A stretch of DNA of 64,000 nucleotides from Paenibacillus borealis (GTDB lineage: Bacteria; Bacillota; Bacilli; Paenibacillales; Paenibacillaceae). A model generated the notes under the pieces. That model saw only the letters and a program-made list of their open reading frames with translations. It was not told the origin of the DNA and did no database searches. The translations under genes were made by a program, and so were the position numbers. Positions within the stretch are counted from its first letter, which is position 1. Each line of letters opens with the position of its first letter. Shown here piece after piece: positions 9,372 through 18,558 of the stretch. The stretch lies in assembly GCF_000758665.1 (NCBI RefSeq), contig NZ_CP009285.1, positions 5,270,001 to 5,334,000 on the forward strand, given 5' to 3'.

Positions 9372-10468
9372 GGGCTTTCCTCCTTCTTAAGCTGGGCGAT
9401 AACCCCGCGCACATCACTTGCCTGCACATCGCCCACAATACTCACAGCACCGATGCTGTCCGGCACGATAAAGGTCATTCTGCCTTCCTTGAACTTCTTG
9501 TCATGCATCATGGCTTCCATCAGCTCATCCTCATCGTACTGCGCCGGAAGTCTGACCGGCAGAGACAAAGCGGTGAGCATAGATACCGTATCCTCATAGA
9601 TCGCTCTGTCCCGGCCCAGCTTCGCGGCCAGCAGGGCAGCTCCCGCCATTCCAATGGCAATGGCTTCGCCGTGAAGAAATACACCATAGCCGCCTACTGC
9701 TTCAATAGCATGTCCAATGGTATGTCCAAGGTTTAGAATCGCACGCTGTCCCTGCTCTGTCTCATCATTACAAACAACGTCAGCCTTAATGGCACAGCCG
9801 CGTTCCAGCGCGTACCCCAGAGCCTCCGGGTCCAGAGCAAGCAGTTCACCGGCATGCTCACGGCACCAGTAAGCGAACTCTTTATCAAGGATCAGACCAT
9901 GCTTCACAACCTCTGCCAAACCCGAAGCAACCTGGCGTGGAGGAAGTGTAGCAAGGGTATCCAGATCATACAGCACCATAGACGGCTGGTAGAAGGCGCC
10001 GAGCATATTCTTGGCCAGCGGATGGTTAACCGCAACCTTGCCGCCTACACTGCTGTCATGGGCCAGAATAGTAGTGGGAATCTGCATGAATCCGATCCCC
10101 CGCATATAAGATGCGGCAACGAATCCTGCCAGGTCCCCAACAACTCCCCCGCCGAGCGCCAGCACCGCAGAGCTGCGGTCCAGGCCGCCCTGAATGGCAG
10201 TCGTAATGACTTCTTCATAGACGGCCAGTGATTTGGAAGCTTCACCAGCCTGAATAATATGGCTGACAACCGTATATCCGCTGCCGCGCAGGGATGCCGC
10301 CACCTTATCGAGATACAGCGGAGCCACTTCACTGTCGCTGACCAGCAGCAGCGGACTGCGCTGCGGGAACCCGGCTTCTATGCAGCGTTCGCCGGTGTTC
10401 TGCAGCAGGCCGCTGCCGATATAAATGGGATAAGAGCGTTCGCCCAAAGCTACCGTAATGCTGCGCAT
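9365..10468 (-). CDS. aroB: 3-dehydroquinate synthase
   Basis: NAD- and divalent-metal-dependent enzyme that cyclises DAHP to 3-dehydroquinate. Seen are GGGVVGDLAGFVAAS (NAD loop, ~residue 97), KHGLILDKEF and the metal histidines in LNLGHTIGHAIE and FLHGEAIAIG. The start is ATG at 10468, one base after the aroC stop, with GGAGAG upstream; the open frame continues further up but only inside aroC. 367 aa. Confidence 0.96.
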   Translation of the reverse strand: MRSITVALGERSYPIYIGSGLLQNTGERCIEAGFPQRSPLLLVSDSEVAPLYLDKVAASLRGSGYTVVSHIIQAGEASKSLAVYEEVITTAIQGGLDRSSAVLALGGGVVGDLAGFVAASYMRGIGFMQIPTTILAHDSSVGGKVAVNHPLAKNMLGAFYQPSMVLYDLDTLATLPPRQVASGLAEVVKHGLILDKEFAYWCREHAGELLALDPEALGYALERGCAIKADVVCNDETEQGQRAILNLGHTIGHAIEAVGGYGVFLHGEAIAIGMAGAALLAAKLGRDRAIYEDTVSMLTALSLPVRLPAQYDEDELMEAMMHDKKFKEGRMTFIVPDSIGAVSIVGDVQASDVRGVIAQLKKEESPW

Positions 10469-10469
10469 C

Positions 10470-11639
10470 TTAATAGCTCTCCAGCTGCGCCAGGTAATTA
10501 TTATAGTTGGCTTTGATCTCTTCCATTGAATCGCCGCCGAACTTATCCAGGAAAGCCTTGGCAATCTCCCAGGCTACCACATTCTCCAGTACGACACAGG
10601 CTGCCGGAACCGCACAGGCATCCGAACGCTCCACCTGGGCAGTGAACGGTTCTTTCGTATCGATATCCACGCTTTGCAGCGGCTTGTACAGGGTCGGAAT
10701 CGGCTTCATCACTCCGCGGACCACCACCGGCATTCCGTTGGTCATACCGCCTTCAAATCCGCCAAGCCGGTTGCTCGCCCGGAAGTATCCGTGTGAGGCT
10801 TCATACATAATTTCGTCATGAACCTGAGAGCCGCGCAGCTTGCCGGCTTCGAAGCCGATGCCGATCTCCACGCCTTTGAAGGCATTGATCGACATCACGG
10901 CTCCGGCGATGGCTCCATCGAGCTTGCGGTCAGACTGCACATGACTGCCAAGGCCGACCGGCAGACCTTCGACAATACATTCCACAATACCGCCGATGGA
11001 GTCGCCTTCTTCCTTGATCTTGTCTATGTAAGCCTCCATCTTCTGTTCCGTCTCTTTGTCGACGACTCTCACAGAGGACTCTTCTGTCTGCACGATCAGC
11101 TCATCGGCCGAAAGCTGGTTGGCGGGTGCTTCAATCTCACCGATGCGGATCACTTGTCCGGCAATCTTCACACCGAATGCGGCGAGCAGCTGGCGGGCTA
11201 CTGCGCCTACCGCAACTCTGGCAGCCGTTTCGCGGGCGCTGGAGCGCTCCAGTACATTACGCAGATCCGTAAGATTATACTTCAAACCACCGTTCAGATC
11301 GGCATGACCGGGACGCGGACGGTTGACCCGGCGCTTCTCTTCATCGCTGCCCGGAATCGGCTCGATATTCATGATGTTCTTCCAGTGCGTCCAGTCCTTG
11401 TTCTCTACCACCAGGGCAACAGGAGCACCGGTAGTGGAGCCGTGGCGCACACCGCCGACGATCTCAGCAGTATCCTTCTCAATCTGCATCCGGCGTCCGC
11501 GGCCGTAGCCCTTCTGTCTGCGGTGCAGCTGGAAATTAAGCTCTTCGAAATTAAGTGTCAAATTGCTGGGTAATCCTTCAATAATGGCAGTAAGCTGGGG
11601 GCCGTGCGTTTCCCCCGCTGTCAGATAGCGTAAACTCAT
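10470..11639 (-). CDS. aroC: Chorismate synthase
   Basis: FMN-dependent last step of the shikimate pathway: EPSP to chorismate. The N-terminus has [15 protein letters not shown], then [15 protein letters not shown] and the [12 protein letters not shown] motif. ATG at 11639 is preceded by AAGGGGG at 8 nt; an earlier in-frame start at 11657 has no SD. 389 aa. First gene of the aroC-aroB-aroH transcript. Its product feeds trpE, aroH and, in the next operon, mqnA. Confidence 0.97.
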   Translation of the reverse strand: MSLRYLTAGETHGPQLTAIIEGLPSNLTLNFEELNFQLHRRQKGYGRGRRMQIEKDTAEIVGGVRHGSTTGAPVALVVENKDWTHWKNIMNIEPIPGSDEEKRRVNRPRPGHADLNGGLKYNLTDLRNVLERSSARETAARVAVGAVARQLLAAFGVKIAGQVIRIGEIEAPANQLSADELIVQTEESSVRVVDKETEQKMEAYIDKIKEEGDSIGGIVECIVEGLPVGLGSHVQSDRKLDGAIAGAVMSINAFKGVEIGIGFEAGKLRGSQVHDEIMYEASHGYFRASNRLGGFEGGMTNGMPVVVRGVMKPIPTLYKPLQSVDIDTKEPFTAQVERSDACAVPAACVVLENVVAWEIAKAFLDKFGGDSMEEIKANYNNYLAQLESY

Positions 11640-11700
11640 GCTGCGTTCCCCCTTCACACTTTTGGACTGTAAACCGCTAAAATGTTAAATGTCTTTGCTT

Positions 11701-11729
11701 ATTATAGTATAGGGAATCGGCTTTGACAA
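11701..11729 (-). promoter_or_regulatory. Sigma-A promoter of aroC-aroB-aroH
   Basis: TTGTCA (11724-11729) and a perfect TATAAT (11701-11706) are separated by 17 bp on the minus strand, about 55 nt upstream of the aroC start codon. Confidence 0.85.
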
Positions 11730-11767
11730 GAAAGCGATCCCCTTTCCGGAGCTGCTTAACCCCCGGA

Positions 11768-11812
11768 ACAAGAACAGCGCCGCTCCCGCTCTTTCGAGCA
11801 GAAACGGCGCTG
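11768..11812 (-). terminator. Probable terminator after the 58-aa gene
   Basis: Minus-strand CAGCGCCG and CGGCGCTG enclose a second small stem and are followed by TTCTTGTT, a weak U tract. It lies just after the stop of the small gene at 11828-12004. Confidence 0.55.
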
Positions 11813-11827
11813 CAGTGCATCCCCGTC

Positions 11828-12004
11828 CTAAGAACCTGTCTCCAGCTGCCGGTTACCCGGTGCGGGTGGCAGGCTGCCGGTTCTGCCTTCCTCCGCTGCA
11901 AGCAGGCTCTGCAGCTGCAGCTCCTCGATCCCGAGAACTTGCCCGCATTCGCGGACTGTGAGGAAGCCGCGTCTATAGGCGGCTATAACCTTGCTTTTGT
12001 CCAT
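11828..12004 (-). CDS. Small conserved-looking protein of 58 aa, function unknown
   Basis: A short frame between cheR and aroC, starting MDKSKVIAAYRRGFLTVREC and ending in a Gly/Pro-rich tail (…QLETGS). ATG at 12004 has AAAGG upstream, about 12 nt away. The first ~35 residues read like two amphipathic helices joined by a turn (FLTVRECGQVLGIEE), resembling a small helix-turn-helix, but key features are too few to assign a family. A hairpin follows the stop. Longer overlapping frames in the same stretch look random in composition. I judge it real from its start, codon use and terminator; no function is proposed. Confidence 0.6.
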   Translation of the reverse strand: MDKSKVIAAYRRGFLTVRECGQVLGIEELQLQSLLAAEEGRTGSLPPAPGNRQLETGS

Positions 12005-12112
12005 CTAGTATAACGACCTTTCCCTTGGCATACGGTTACTACTCTTCAGTATCACTGAAAAGAAGTTAAAGTATACCTGTGGTGACAGGCCCTGCGGATA
12101 AGCGGCAGTCCC

Positions 12113-12916
12113 CTATTTCTTACGGTAGAAGAAGGTTTCTGTAGATTCGAAGCCATACTGCGCAGGCGTGAAAATCTGTTCCGTACTGCCCACGAACAGA
12201 TAGCCGCCGGGACGCAGGCTGGCCGAGAATTTGTGATACAGCTTATTCTTGGCTTCTTCAGTGAAGTAGATCATCACATTACGGCAAATAATCAAATCAA
12301 AGCCTTCATCGAACTTGTCCAGCAGCAGATTCTGCTTGCGGAAATCGATACTCTTCTTCAGCCCTTCACTAACCTTGAACACGGGGCCTTCCGGAGTGAA
12401 ATAACGTTCAGCCACATCTTTAGGCACGTCTTTCAAGGAACGCTCCAGATAGAGCCCCTGCTTCGCTTTGGCCAACGCCCCGTCATCAATATCCGTAGCC
12501 AGAATACCAGTCTGGGCCAGAATATTCTTGTCCGACAGGATCATCGCCAGTGTATACGGCTCTTCTCCGGTGGAGCAGGCGGCACTCCACAGCTTCAGTC
12601 TCCGGCCTGAACGCTGAAGATCAGGCAGAATAACGTCCCTTAATACTTCCCAACGGTTCGGATTACGCCAGAATTCGGAGACATTAATGGTCATCCGGTC
12701 GAGGAATTCATAGAATAAAGCCTTGTCCTTCATCATTGCGGCATAAAAATCACTAAATGAATTGTAACCATTCTTCATGCGGAGCGTCGTAAGACGCCGC
12801 TTCATCTGCGCTTCCTTGTACTGGGCGAGATCAATTCCGGTGCTCTGTTTGACATTATGAATAAATCCGGTGTAATCCGGGTCTGGGGTTAATGCGGGTT
12901 CTTCACGTTCTGCCAT
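12113..12916 (-). CDS. cheR: Chemotaxis protein methyltransferase CheR
   Basis: SAM-dependent methyltransferase that methylates glutamates of chemoreceptors. The N-terminal helical CheR domain (residues ~10-75) is followed by the SAM fold with LWSAACSTGEEPYTLA, ILATDID and LIICRNVMIYF. 267 aa, normal length. Its place next to ndk and aroC matches B. subtilis. A likely partner is the chemoreceptor at 43106-44356. Confidence 0.96.
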   Translation of the reverse strand: MAEREEPALTPDPDYTGFIHNVKQSTGIDLAQYKEAQMKRRLTTLRMKNGYNSFSDFYAAMMKDKALFYEFLDRMTINVSEFWRNPNRWEVLRDVILPDLQRSGRRLKLWSAACSTGEEPYTLAMILSDKNILAQTGILATDIDDGALAKAKQGLYLERSLKDVPKDVAERYFTPEGPVFKVSEGLKKSIDFRKQNLLLDKFDEGFDLIICRNVMIYFTEEAKNKLYHKFSASLRPGGYLFVGSTEQIFTPAQYGFESTETFFYRKK

Positions 12917-12943
12917 AACTATTCTCCTGTCTCCCGCCGGACC

Positions 12944-13387
12944 TTACATCCAGACTGAGATGTCTTTGTTATACTGGGCCAGTTCAGACGGAGCAAAGAA
13001 ATTGGCAATTTCACGTGCTGCGCTTTCCGGCGAGTCTGATCCGTGGATCAGATTAAGCGGGGTGTGGCTGGCATAATCACCGCGGATTGTTCCCGGCAAC
13101 GCCTCGCCCACTTTGGTTTTGCCGATCAGCAGACGCGACAACGCTACTACATCATCGCCTTCCCATACCATGGCAAACACAGGACCGGAGGTGATAAAGC
13201 CTACCAGTTCCGGGAAGAAATCTTTACCTTCATGCTCTGCATAGTGCTTTTTGGCTTGTGCTTCTGTAACGGTAGTAAGTTTAGCCGCAACCAGCTTGAA
13301 TCCCTTATCCTCCAGGCGGGCGACAATACGCCCGATCAATCCGCGTTGTACACCGTCCGGCTTGATCATCAGATACGTTTGTTCCAT
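12944..13387 (-). CDS. ndk: Nucleoside diphosphate kinase
   Basis: Transfers gamma-phosphate between nucleoside di- and triphosphates through a phospho-histidine. The catalytic His is in [11 protein letters not shown], and [11 protein letters not shown] at the N-terminus is typical. I start at ATG 13387 (GGAGAG seven bases upstream); an ATG five codons earlier lacks an SD. 147 aa, matching the family. A 19-bp perfect palindrome lies 77 nt upstream. Confidence 0.96.
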   Translation of the reverse strand: MEQTYLMIKPDGVQRGLIGRIVARLEDKGFKLVAAKLTTVTEAQAKKHYAEHEGKDFFPELVGFITSGPVFAMVWEGDDVVALSRLLIGKTKVGEALPGTIRGDYASHTPLNLIHGSDSPESAAREIANFFAPSELAQYNKDISVWM

Positions 13388-13463
13388 AGAGCCACTCTCC
13401 ATTTCCTTATTCTTAATGATTGCTAGGCTTATCTGTATGGGATTGCATAATCAGGTTGTTCAT

Positions 13464-13482
13464 TTTCTGATATTATCAGAAA
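13464..13482. promoter_or_regulatory. Perfect 19-bp palindrome between hepT and ndk
   Basis: TTTCTGATA-T-TATCAGAAA is an exact inverted repeat in the 136-nt gap upstream of ndk. Form and position suggest an operator for a dimeric repressor. It does not match the Fur, PerR, Rex or CodY consensus well enough to name one. Confidence 0.5.
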
Positions 13483-13523
13483 CCACGTCATCTGTGAACG
13501 CTTAATCTCGGGAAGCTGCCCGG

Positions 13524-14492
13524 TTAATATGCACGGCCTGTAACAAAGAAGGCGATGTCGCGCAAATTGCGTTTGGTCCGGTTGCCAGGGAGCTGCTCCA
13601 GCGCCTCCAGCGCCTTGGCGATGTAACGAGAAGCCAGCTCCTCCGCACGGGTAATTCCATCTCCGGAGAGAATCAGATCGATTGCCCGGCCGACTCCGCC
13701 TTTGCCCTCACGGATCAAATCCAGCTCTTCCAGCAGCGCTTCGCGCAGCCGCGAATCCTGCAGGCAGTAGATCACCGGCAATGTAATGTTCCCCTGCCGC
13801 ATATCGCTTCCCGGCGGTTTGCCGATTTGTTTCTCGGTTCCGGAAAGATCGAGCAGATCATCACGGATCTGAAACGCCATTCCCACGTTGTATCCGTAAT
13901 TATAGAGCAGCCGTGCCGTCTCCGGCTCTGCTTCTGCAGCCAGAGCGCCGAGCTGACAGCTGACGGCTATGAGCAGCGCCGTCTTACGGCGGATTCTCCG
14001 CAGGTAATGGCGCACGCTCTGCTCGCTGTTGAAGAAATCACGAATCTGCTCCATCTCTCCGATCGACATCTCCACCATAGCTTTAGAGAGAATCTGGTGA
14101 ATCCGGGGATTCTTCAGCTCCGAAGTCATAACCAGTGCCTTGGCATAGATATAGTCGCCGGTATACATGGCGATCTTGTCGCCCCACTTTGCCTTAACGG
14201 TGGGCTCTCCACGCCGGAGTTCAGCATCATCGATGACATCATCATGGACAAGCGAAGCGCTATGTATCAGTTCCAGCGGAATTGCCACGCGCTTCAGCTT
14301 GTCGAGGTCATATTGTCCGAATTTGCCGCCCATCAGGACGAATACCGGACGCAGGCGCTTGCCCCCTGCCTTAAGCAGGTGCAGCGAGGTTTCTGTCAGC
14401 AGTTCATCATCGCCCTGGACACTGCGGTACAGTTCCTTTTCAATCTGATCCATATCTTTGTTCAGCAAGCCGAATATTTGCATTCGCTTCAT
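13524..14492 (-). CDS. hepT: Heptaprenyl diphosphate synthase component II
   Basis: Catalytic subunit of the two-part synthase that makes the C35 side chain of menaquinone-7. The first Asp-rich motif HDDVIDDAELRRG and the second FQIRDDLLDL, both Mg-diphosphate binding, are present, as is GGKRLRP. ATG at 14492 overlaps the mqnA stop (ATGA) and has GGGTGA upstream; a second ATG at 14483 is also possible. 322 aa. It needs HepS (17576-18445), encoded in the same operon. Confidence 0.94.
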   Translation of the reverse strand: MKRMQIFGLLNKDMDQIEKELYRSVQGDDELLTETSLHLLKAGGKRLRPVFVLMGGKFGQYDLDKLKRVAIPLELIHSASLVHDDVIDDAELRRGEPTVKAKWGDKIAMYTGDYIYAKALVMTSELKNPRIHQILSKAMVEMSIGEMEQIRDFFNSEQSVRHYLRRIRRKTALLIAVSCQLGALAAEAEPETARLLYNYGYNVGMAFQIRDDLLDLSGTEKQIGKPPGSDMRQGNITLPVIYCLQDSRLREALLEELDLIREGKGGVGRAIDLILSGDGITRAEELASRYIAKALEALEQLPGNRTKRNLRDIAFFVTGRAY

Positions 14493-15349
14493 TCTTTCAC
14501 CCGTGTCAGCAGATTGTGGCTCCAAAGCTCCATCTTCACTTCCTGCGGCAGCAGGCCCAATTCATAGGCGTAGCGGAAATAGAGGTTCAGACCTTCCTGC
14601 TGCCTTTCCCCAAAGTCGTAACATAAATTACGGAAGTAATCGTTCCAATAAGCAGCTGTACCTCCGATAGTGCAGCATGCTTCATGCGTAATTGGCGCCA
14701 GATCACGCAGGCCGCGCCTCTTGCTCACGGCAAAAGCCTCAGCAATCTCGGCGATCGCTTCCGGCTTATGTGAAGCAGCCCCGCGGTTAACAGCCCAAAC
14801 GGCAAAGGTCATGCTGAGGCCAGTCCATTCCTTCCATAGCTGACCCAGATCCGTTACGTAATACCCCTGATCCTGCCAGGATACCCGGATGGCATGATCC
14901 CCGATCAGCAGACAGGCATCTGCCTGCTCCATCATTTCGTTCAGATCAGGAGGGGCAGTGATATATTCAGGGCTGGCGCCTACCGCTTTGTCCATGAGAA
15001 TTTTCAGCAGATTGACTGAAGTTGCCGATGTATTCGTTACGGCGATCCTGCCGCTGCCGATAGACTGCACCGGCATTCTTGAGAAGAGCAGGATCGATTT
15101 GACCGGCCCGTCAGCACTGACAGACAGATCAGGAAGCAGCAGAAGCCGGTCGCTTGCCGCTGCGTACGCGAAGGAGGATAATGCGCCCACATGGATACTC
15201 CCTGCGGCCATGCCTTGATTGAGAATGGCGGGCACTTCACTCACCATCTCTGCGGGGAAGCTTAGAGAAGAAGGATGGAAATTATGAAATACCGGCCATG
15301 AGTTGGTATAACTGATTTTACCGATAACGGTGTGCTCTGGATGTATCAT
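14489..15349 (-). CDS. mqnA: Chorismate dehydratase MqnA (futalosine pathway)
   Basis: 286-aa protein of the MqnA/MqnD periplasmic-binding-like fold. MqnA dehydrates chorismate to 3-enolpyruvylbenzoate, the first step of the futalosine route to menaquinone. Seen are IGKISYTNSWPVFH at the N-terminus, the GALSSFAYA ligand loop, TNTSATSVNL and ACLLIGDHAI. It sits inside the quinone operon between the ubiX-like gene and hepT, so its substrate is made by the next operon (aroC). MqnD is related, but the family arrangement and context favour MqnA. Confidence 0.9.
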   Translation of the reverse strand: MIHPEHTVIGKISYTNSWPVFHNFHPSSLSFPAEMVSEVPAILNQGMAAGSIHVGALSSFAYAAASDRLLLLPDLSVSADGPVKSILLFSRMPVQSIGSGRIAVTNTSATSVNLLKILMDKAVGASPEYITAPPDLNEMMEQADACLLIGDHAIRVSWQDQGYYVTDLGQLWKEWTGLSMTFAVWAVNRGAASHKPEAIAEIAEAFAVSKRRGLRDLAPITHEACCTIGGTAAYWNDYFRNLCYDFGERQQEGLNLYFRYAYELGLLPQEVKMELWSHNLLTRVKE

Positions 15350-15352
15350 CCT

Positions 15353-15955
15353 TCATTCCCCCCATCTGCGAAATAAAGTATGTTCAATATTAAAGCTGTC
15401 CAGCACTTTGCCTACCATGAAATTAATCAGATCATCCATCGTTGCGGGTCCGAAATAAAACGCCGGCATCGCCGGGATAAGCTTGACTCCCATCCGGGAC
15501 AGCTTCAGCATATTCTCCAGGTGAATCGCGTGCAGCGGTGTCTCCCGGGGGACAAGCACCAAGGGACGCCCCTCCTTCAGCATGACATCCGCAGCCCGCG
15601 TCATCAGATTATCAGAGCTGCCGTGCGCTACAGCAGACAGTGTTCCCATGGAGCAAGGCATAATAATCATTCCCTCCGTCCGGAAGGAGCCGCTGGCAAT
15701 TGAAGCACCAATGTCAGCAATAGGATGATACAGAAGAGAACCGGGATAGCTGCTGAACTGCTCGTCCAGAAACCCTTCCCGGTCTGAGGCGGTGAAGCCT
15801 AATTCTTCTTTGAAGACACGCCAGCCCGCATTGCTAACCACCAGATGTACCGTGTACCCGAGCGAGAGCAGGGTTTCTGTCAGCCGGATGCCGTAGATCC
15901 CGCCGCTTGCGCCGGTAATGCCAACTACGAAATTTCTAGGCTTAAGCTCGGTCAT
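15353..15955 (-). CDS. ubiX: UbiX-family flavin prenyltransferase (menaquinone)
   Basis: 200 aa with the FMN-binding VVGITGASGGIYGIRL N-terminus and the MIIMPCSMGTLSAVAHG and LVLVPRETPLH motifs of the UbiX/Pad1 family, which makes prenylated FMN for UbiD-type decarboxylases. Beside mqnA, ubiA and menG it most likely serves the decarboxylation step of the futalosine pathway (the MqnM role). The ATG overlaps the upstream ubiA-like stop by four bases. No UbiD partner is in the window. Confidence 0.92.
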   Translation of the reverse strand: MTELKPRNFVVGITGASGGIYGIRLTETLLSLGYTVHLVVSNAGWRVFKEELGFTASDREGFLDEQFSSYPGSLLYHPIADIGASIASGSFRTEGMIIMPCSMGTLSAVAHGSSDNLMTRAADVMLKEGRPLVLVPRETPLHAIHLENMLKLSRMGVKLIPAMPAFYFGPATMDDLINFMVGKVLDSFNIEHTLFRRWGE

Positions 15956-16827
15956 TTGTAGAACTGCACCACCAGGTCAATCAGAGTAAAGGAAAAGACA
16001 ACAATACTAAGCACCCCGTTCATCGTGAAGAACGCCGTCTGCAATTTACTGAGGTCACCCGGGGATACAATATAATGTTCATAAAATAAAATAATGTAGG
16101 CGATCAGCATGCCGGCCACATACCACCAGCTCAATTCGGTGATAAAGAGCAGCGATACAAATCCGATTCCCGTAAGCAAATGAAACACCTTGGCAATGAG
16201 AAGCGCACGGGCAACCCCGAAGCGGACAGGAATGGAATACAGACCTTCCTTCCGGTCAAACTCAACATCCTGACAGGAATATATGATGTCAAAACCCGCT
16301 GTCCAGAAGACGATGGTGAAATAGAAAACCATGGAGGTCCAGTCTACAGTTCCTGTTACCGCAACCCAGCCTCCCAGAGGCGCAAGCGCGATTGTCAGGC
16401 CGAGAATCAGATGACAGGCCCAGGTGAAGCGCTTCGTGAACGAATAGAACACGAGCAGGAAAACGGCGATCGGCAGCAGCTTCGCAGACAGCGGATTCAG
16501 CTTAAAAGCAGCCCAGAACAGCAAAAAGAAAGAGAAGGCGATAAAGAGCGATACTTCTCCAACCTTCAGCAGTCCTGCAGGAATCGCTCTTCCTGCTGTC
16601 CGGGGATTCTTCGCATCGCTGATACGGTCGATCAGCCGGTTAAGTCCCATAGCCGCGCTGCGTGCACCGAACATGGCAATTACAACCCAGCCGATCTGGC
16701 TCCAGGAAGGCAGCTCGCCAAACATTACAACTGATCCGAGCAAAGCGCCCATAAAAGCAAAGGGTAGAGCAAAAACTGTATGTTCAAATTTTATCATTTG
16801 TAGAAAAATGCCGATTTTCTTAAACAT
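15952..16827 (-). CDS. ubiA: UbiA-family prenyltransferase (menaquinone)
   Basis: Integral membrane enzyme of ~291 aa with about eight hydrophobic segments. The two Asp-rich motifs of the family are clear: NRLIDRISDAKNPRT near residue 70 and DVEFDRKEGLYSIP near residue 190. It should attach the heptaprenyl chain to the naphthoate ring. With mqnA and ubiX alongside, the MqnP role is more likely than MenA. ATG at 16827 overlaps the menG stop by 8 nt; an earlier frame opening at 16848 adds residues only inside menG. Confidence 0.9.
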   Translation of the reverse strand: MFKKIGIFLQMIKFEHTVFALPFAFMGALLGSVVMFGELPSWSQIGWVVIAMFGARSAAMGLNRLIDRISDAKNPRTAGRAIPAGLLKVGEVSLFIAFSFFLLFWAAFKLNPLSAKLLPIAVFLLVFYSFTKRFTWACHLILGLTIALAPLGGWVAVTGTVDWTSMVFYFTIVFWTAGFDIIYSCQDVEFDRKEGLYSIPVRFGVARALLIAKVFHLLTGIGFVSLLFITELSWWYVAGMLIAYIILFYEHYIVSPGDLSKLQTAFFTMNGVLSIVVFSFTLIDLVVQFYK

Positions 16828-17572
16828 TGCTGTTCTCCTTGAGCCCAATATGTAATGCCGCGATGCCGCCGGTCAAGGGGAAGGATTCCACTTTTTGCAA
16901 GCCGGTTTCACGGAAGATCACTGCCAGCTGCTCTCTGTCCGGGAACAAGGCCAGTGACTCGGGAAGCCACTTATATTGCTCATACCGCTTGGCAAAAAGC
17001 TTGCCGAGCAGGGGAAGCACACGCTGGAAATAGAAGAAATAAATCCCCTTGAAGGGCTGCTTCATCGGCTTCGACAGCTCCAGACATACCACCATGCCGC
17101 CCGGCTTCACCACACGCTTCATTTCGTTCAGCACTTGAACAGGATCAGGCACATTGCGGAGACCAAAGCCAATCGTCGCATAATCGAAGGAATTATCTCC
17201 GAAAGGCAGGTTCATCGCATTGCCCTGAATCAGGGATATCCGTTCCTGCAGTCCGCGCTCCTCCACTTTACGTTTGCCGACCTCCAGCATGCCTGCACTG
17301 AAATCCAGCCCCATTACACAGCCGGTTTCACTGGCCTCTGCCAGGGCAATGCTCCAGTCGCAGGTACCGCAGCATAGATCCACTGCCGAGTCTCCACGCT
17401 TCATGTTCATCTTGCGCATTGTAAACTTGCGCCACGCCTTATGGCGGCGGAAGCTTAAGATATCATTCATTAAATCGTATTTGCCGGCAATGCTCTCAAA
17501 AACGGAATGTACAAATTGTTCTTTCGGCTTTATGCCTTGGTCACCCATAACGGAAGTTTTATCTACAGTCAT
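16820..17572 (-). CDS. menG: Demethylmenaquinone methyltransferase
   Basis: SAM-dependent C-methyltransferase for the last step of menaquinone synthesis (UbiE/MenG family). 250 aa with FESIAGKYDLMND, DLCCGTCDWSIALAE (SAM loop), NAMNLPFGDNSFDYATIGFGLRNV and KPGGMVVCLE. The usual SAM motif has G at the second Cys; here it reads CCGTCDW. ATG four bases after the hepS stop with GGAGGG upstream. Shared by classical and futalosine routes. Confidence 0.95.
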   Translation of the reverse strand: MTVDKTSVMGDQGIKPKEQFVHSVFESIAGKYDLMNDILSFRRHKAWRKFTMRKMNMKRGDSAVDLCCGTCDWSIALAEASETGCVMGLDFSAGMLEVGKRKVEERGLQERISLIQGNAMNLPFGDNSFDYATIGFGLRNVPDPVQVLNEMKRVVKPGGMVVCLELSKPMKQPFKGIYFFYFQRVLPLLGKLFAKRYEQYKWLPESLALFPDREQLAVIFRETGLQKVESFPLTGGIAALHIGLKENSNV

Positions 17573-17575
17573 CCT

Positions 17576-18445
17576 CTAACCCTCCACGGCAGCTTGTCCG
17601 GAAATTTTCATTTGCAGAAGAAGGCGGTCCAGCGCACCACTCAGCTCACTGATCAGTTCCTCGTCCTTGATGCCCTGCAGCAATCCCTGAATGGACTGAA
17701 GCGATGCATGCAGTTTGTCTGTCAGCAGGGCATCACATTTGCTTCTTAGCTTAAGCTTCTTCCAGTCCCTGTTATCCAGCTTCTGCTCTCCCAGCAGCTG
17801 GCGTTCCTCTTCCGTTGCCGACTCCAGCACCTTCCAGTAGCAGTAGCCTTCCAGAGCGCTTACAGGGTCTCCGCCGCGGCGCAGCTCCTGCGTTACGGTT
17901 TCGTACTGGCTGAATTCCACCAGCAGCTTCTCCCAGCTATCCCGGAGCGGCTCCTCAATCATCGGTGTAAAAGAAAGAAACAGCCTCATATTGAGCTGTA
18001 CCGTGTGCTTCAAATATTGTTCGGCTGTGAAAAACATCTCTTTCATCTTGCCGTAAAGATTGGCTTTCATCACATTAAAATCAGCGATGGCAGTGCTCAG
18101 GACGCCTACCATCTCAATTTGTTCATGTTTGGCGAGCAGATGGTAGAACCAGCTGCTGAAGTAATCGCCTGCCAGCACCTTCAGCTGGCGGGAGCGCATA
18201 ACATCACCGCCGGGTTCATCATGATAACGGTCGATGCTCTCATGCGTATCAAGCCCGAGCTGCACAAGCCCGGTCACCAGAGTGAACAGCTCTCCACTCT
18301 GGAATCCGGCACCCCGGCCGTGCCCCAGAAAAATATATAACAAATGACCCCGCCCGTCTGAGAACGGCGGCAACTCCGTATGCCGCTGAATCATGTCGTA
18401 GTCGGTGTAGGGTTTAGCCAGTTGCGGTATGCGGTACGGTTTCAT
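17576..18445 (-). CDS. hepS: Heptaprenyl diphosphate synthase component I
   Basis: Non-catalytic subunit of the C35 synthase, mostly helical, poorly conserved, partner of HepT. It is recognised by the block LPPFSDGRGHLLYIFLGH, by a helical body of about 289 aa and by its place before menG, as in B. subtilis. The SD (GGAGG, 5 nt) supports the ATG at 18445; the in-frame ATG at 18463 has no SD. Confidence 0.87.
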   Translation of the reverse strand: MKPYRIPQLAKPYTDYDMIQRHTELPPFSDGRGHLLYIFLGHGRGAGFQSGELFTLVTGLVQLGLDTHESIDRYHDEPGGDVMRSRQLKVLAGDYFSSWFYHLLAKHEQIEMVGVLSTAIADFNVMKANLYGKMKEMFFTAEQYLKHTVQLNMRLFLSFTPMIEEPLRDSWEKLLVEFSQYETVTQELRRGGDPVSALEGYCYWKVLESATEEERQLLGEQKLDNRDWKKLKLRSKCDALLTDKLHASLQSIQGLLQGIKDEELISELSGALDRLLLQMKISGQAAVEG

Positions 18446-18558
18446 TTCAGCCTCCGAAGCCATTGACGTTTGACTATATCTTTGTTCACAATCTTGTCTA
18501 TTATATCACATGTTTTTTGGTCACGCACGGTGGAGCCTTCTAGTTTCTTTTACCCACT

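Noticed and set aside
11677..12013. Longer frames overlapping the 58-aa gene (minus 11677-11901, plus 11723-12013)
   Set aside because: No SD, odd composition; the 58-aa frame has a start, SD and a following hairpin.
13461..13482. CodY or Fur/PerR box reading of the ndk palindrome
   Set aside because: Four or more mismatches to each consensus.
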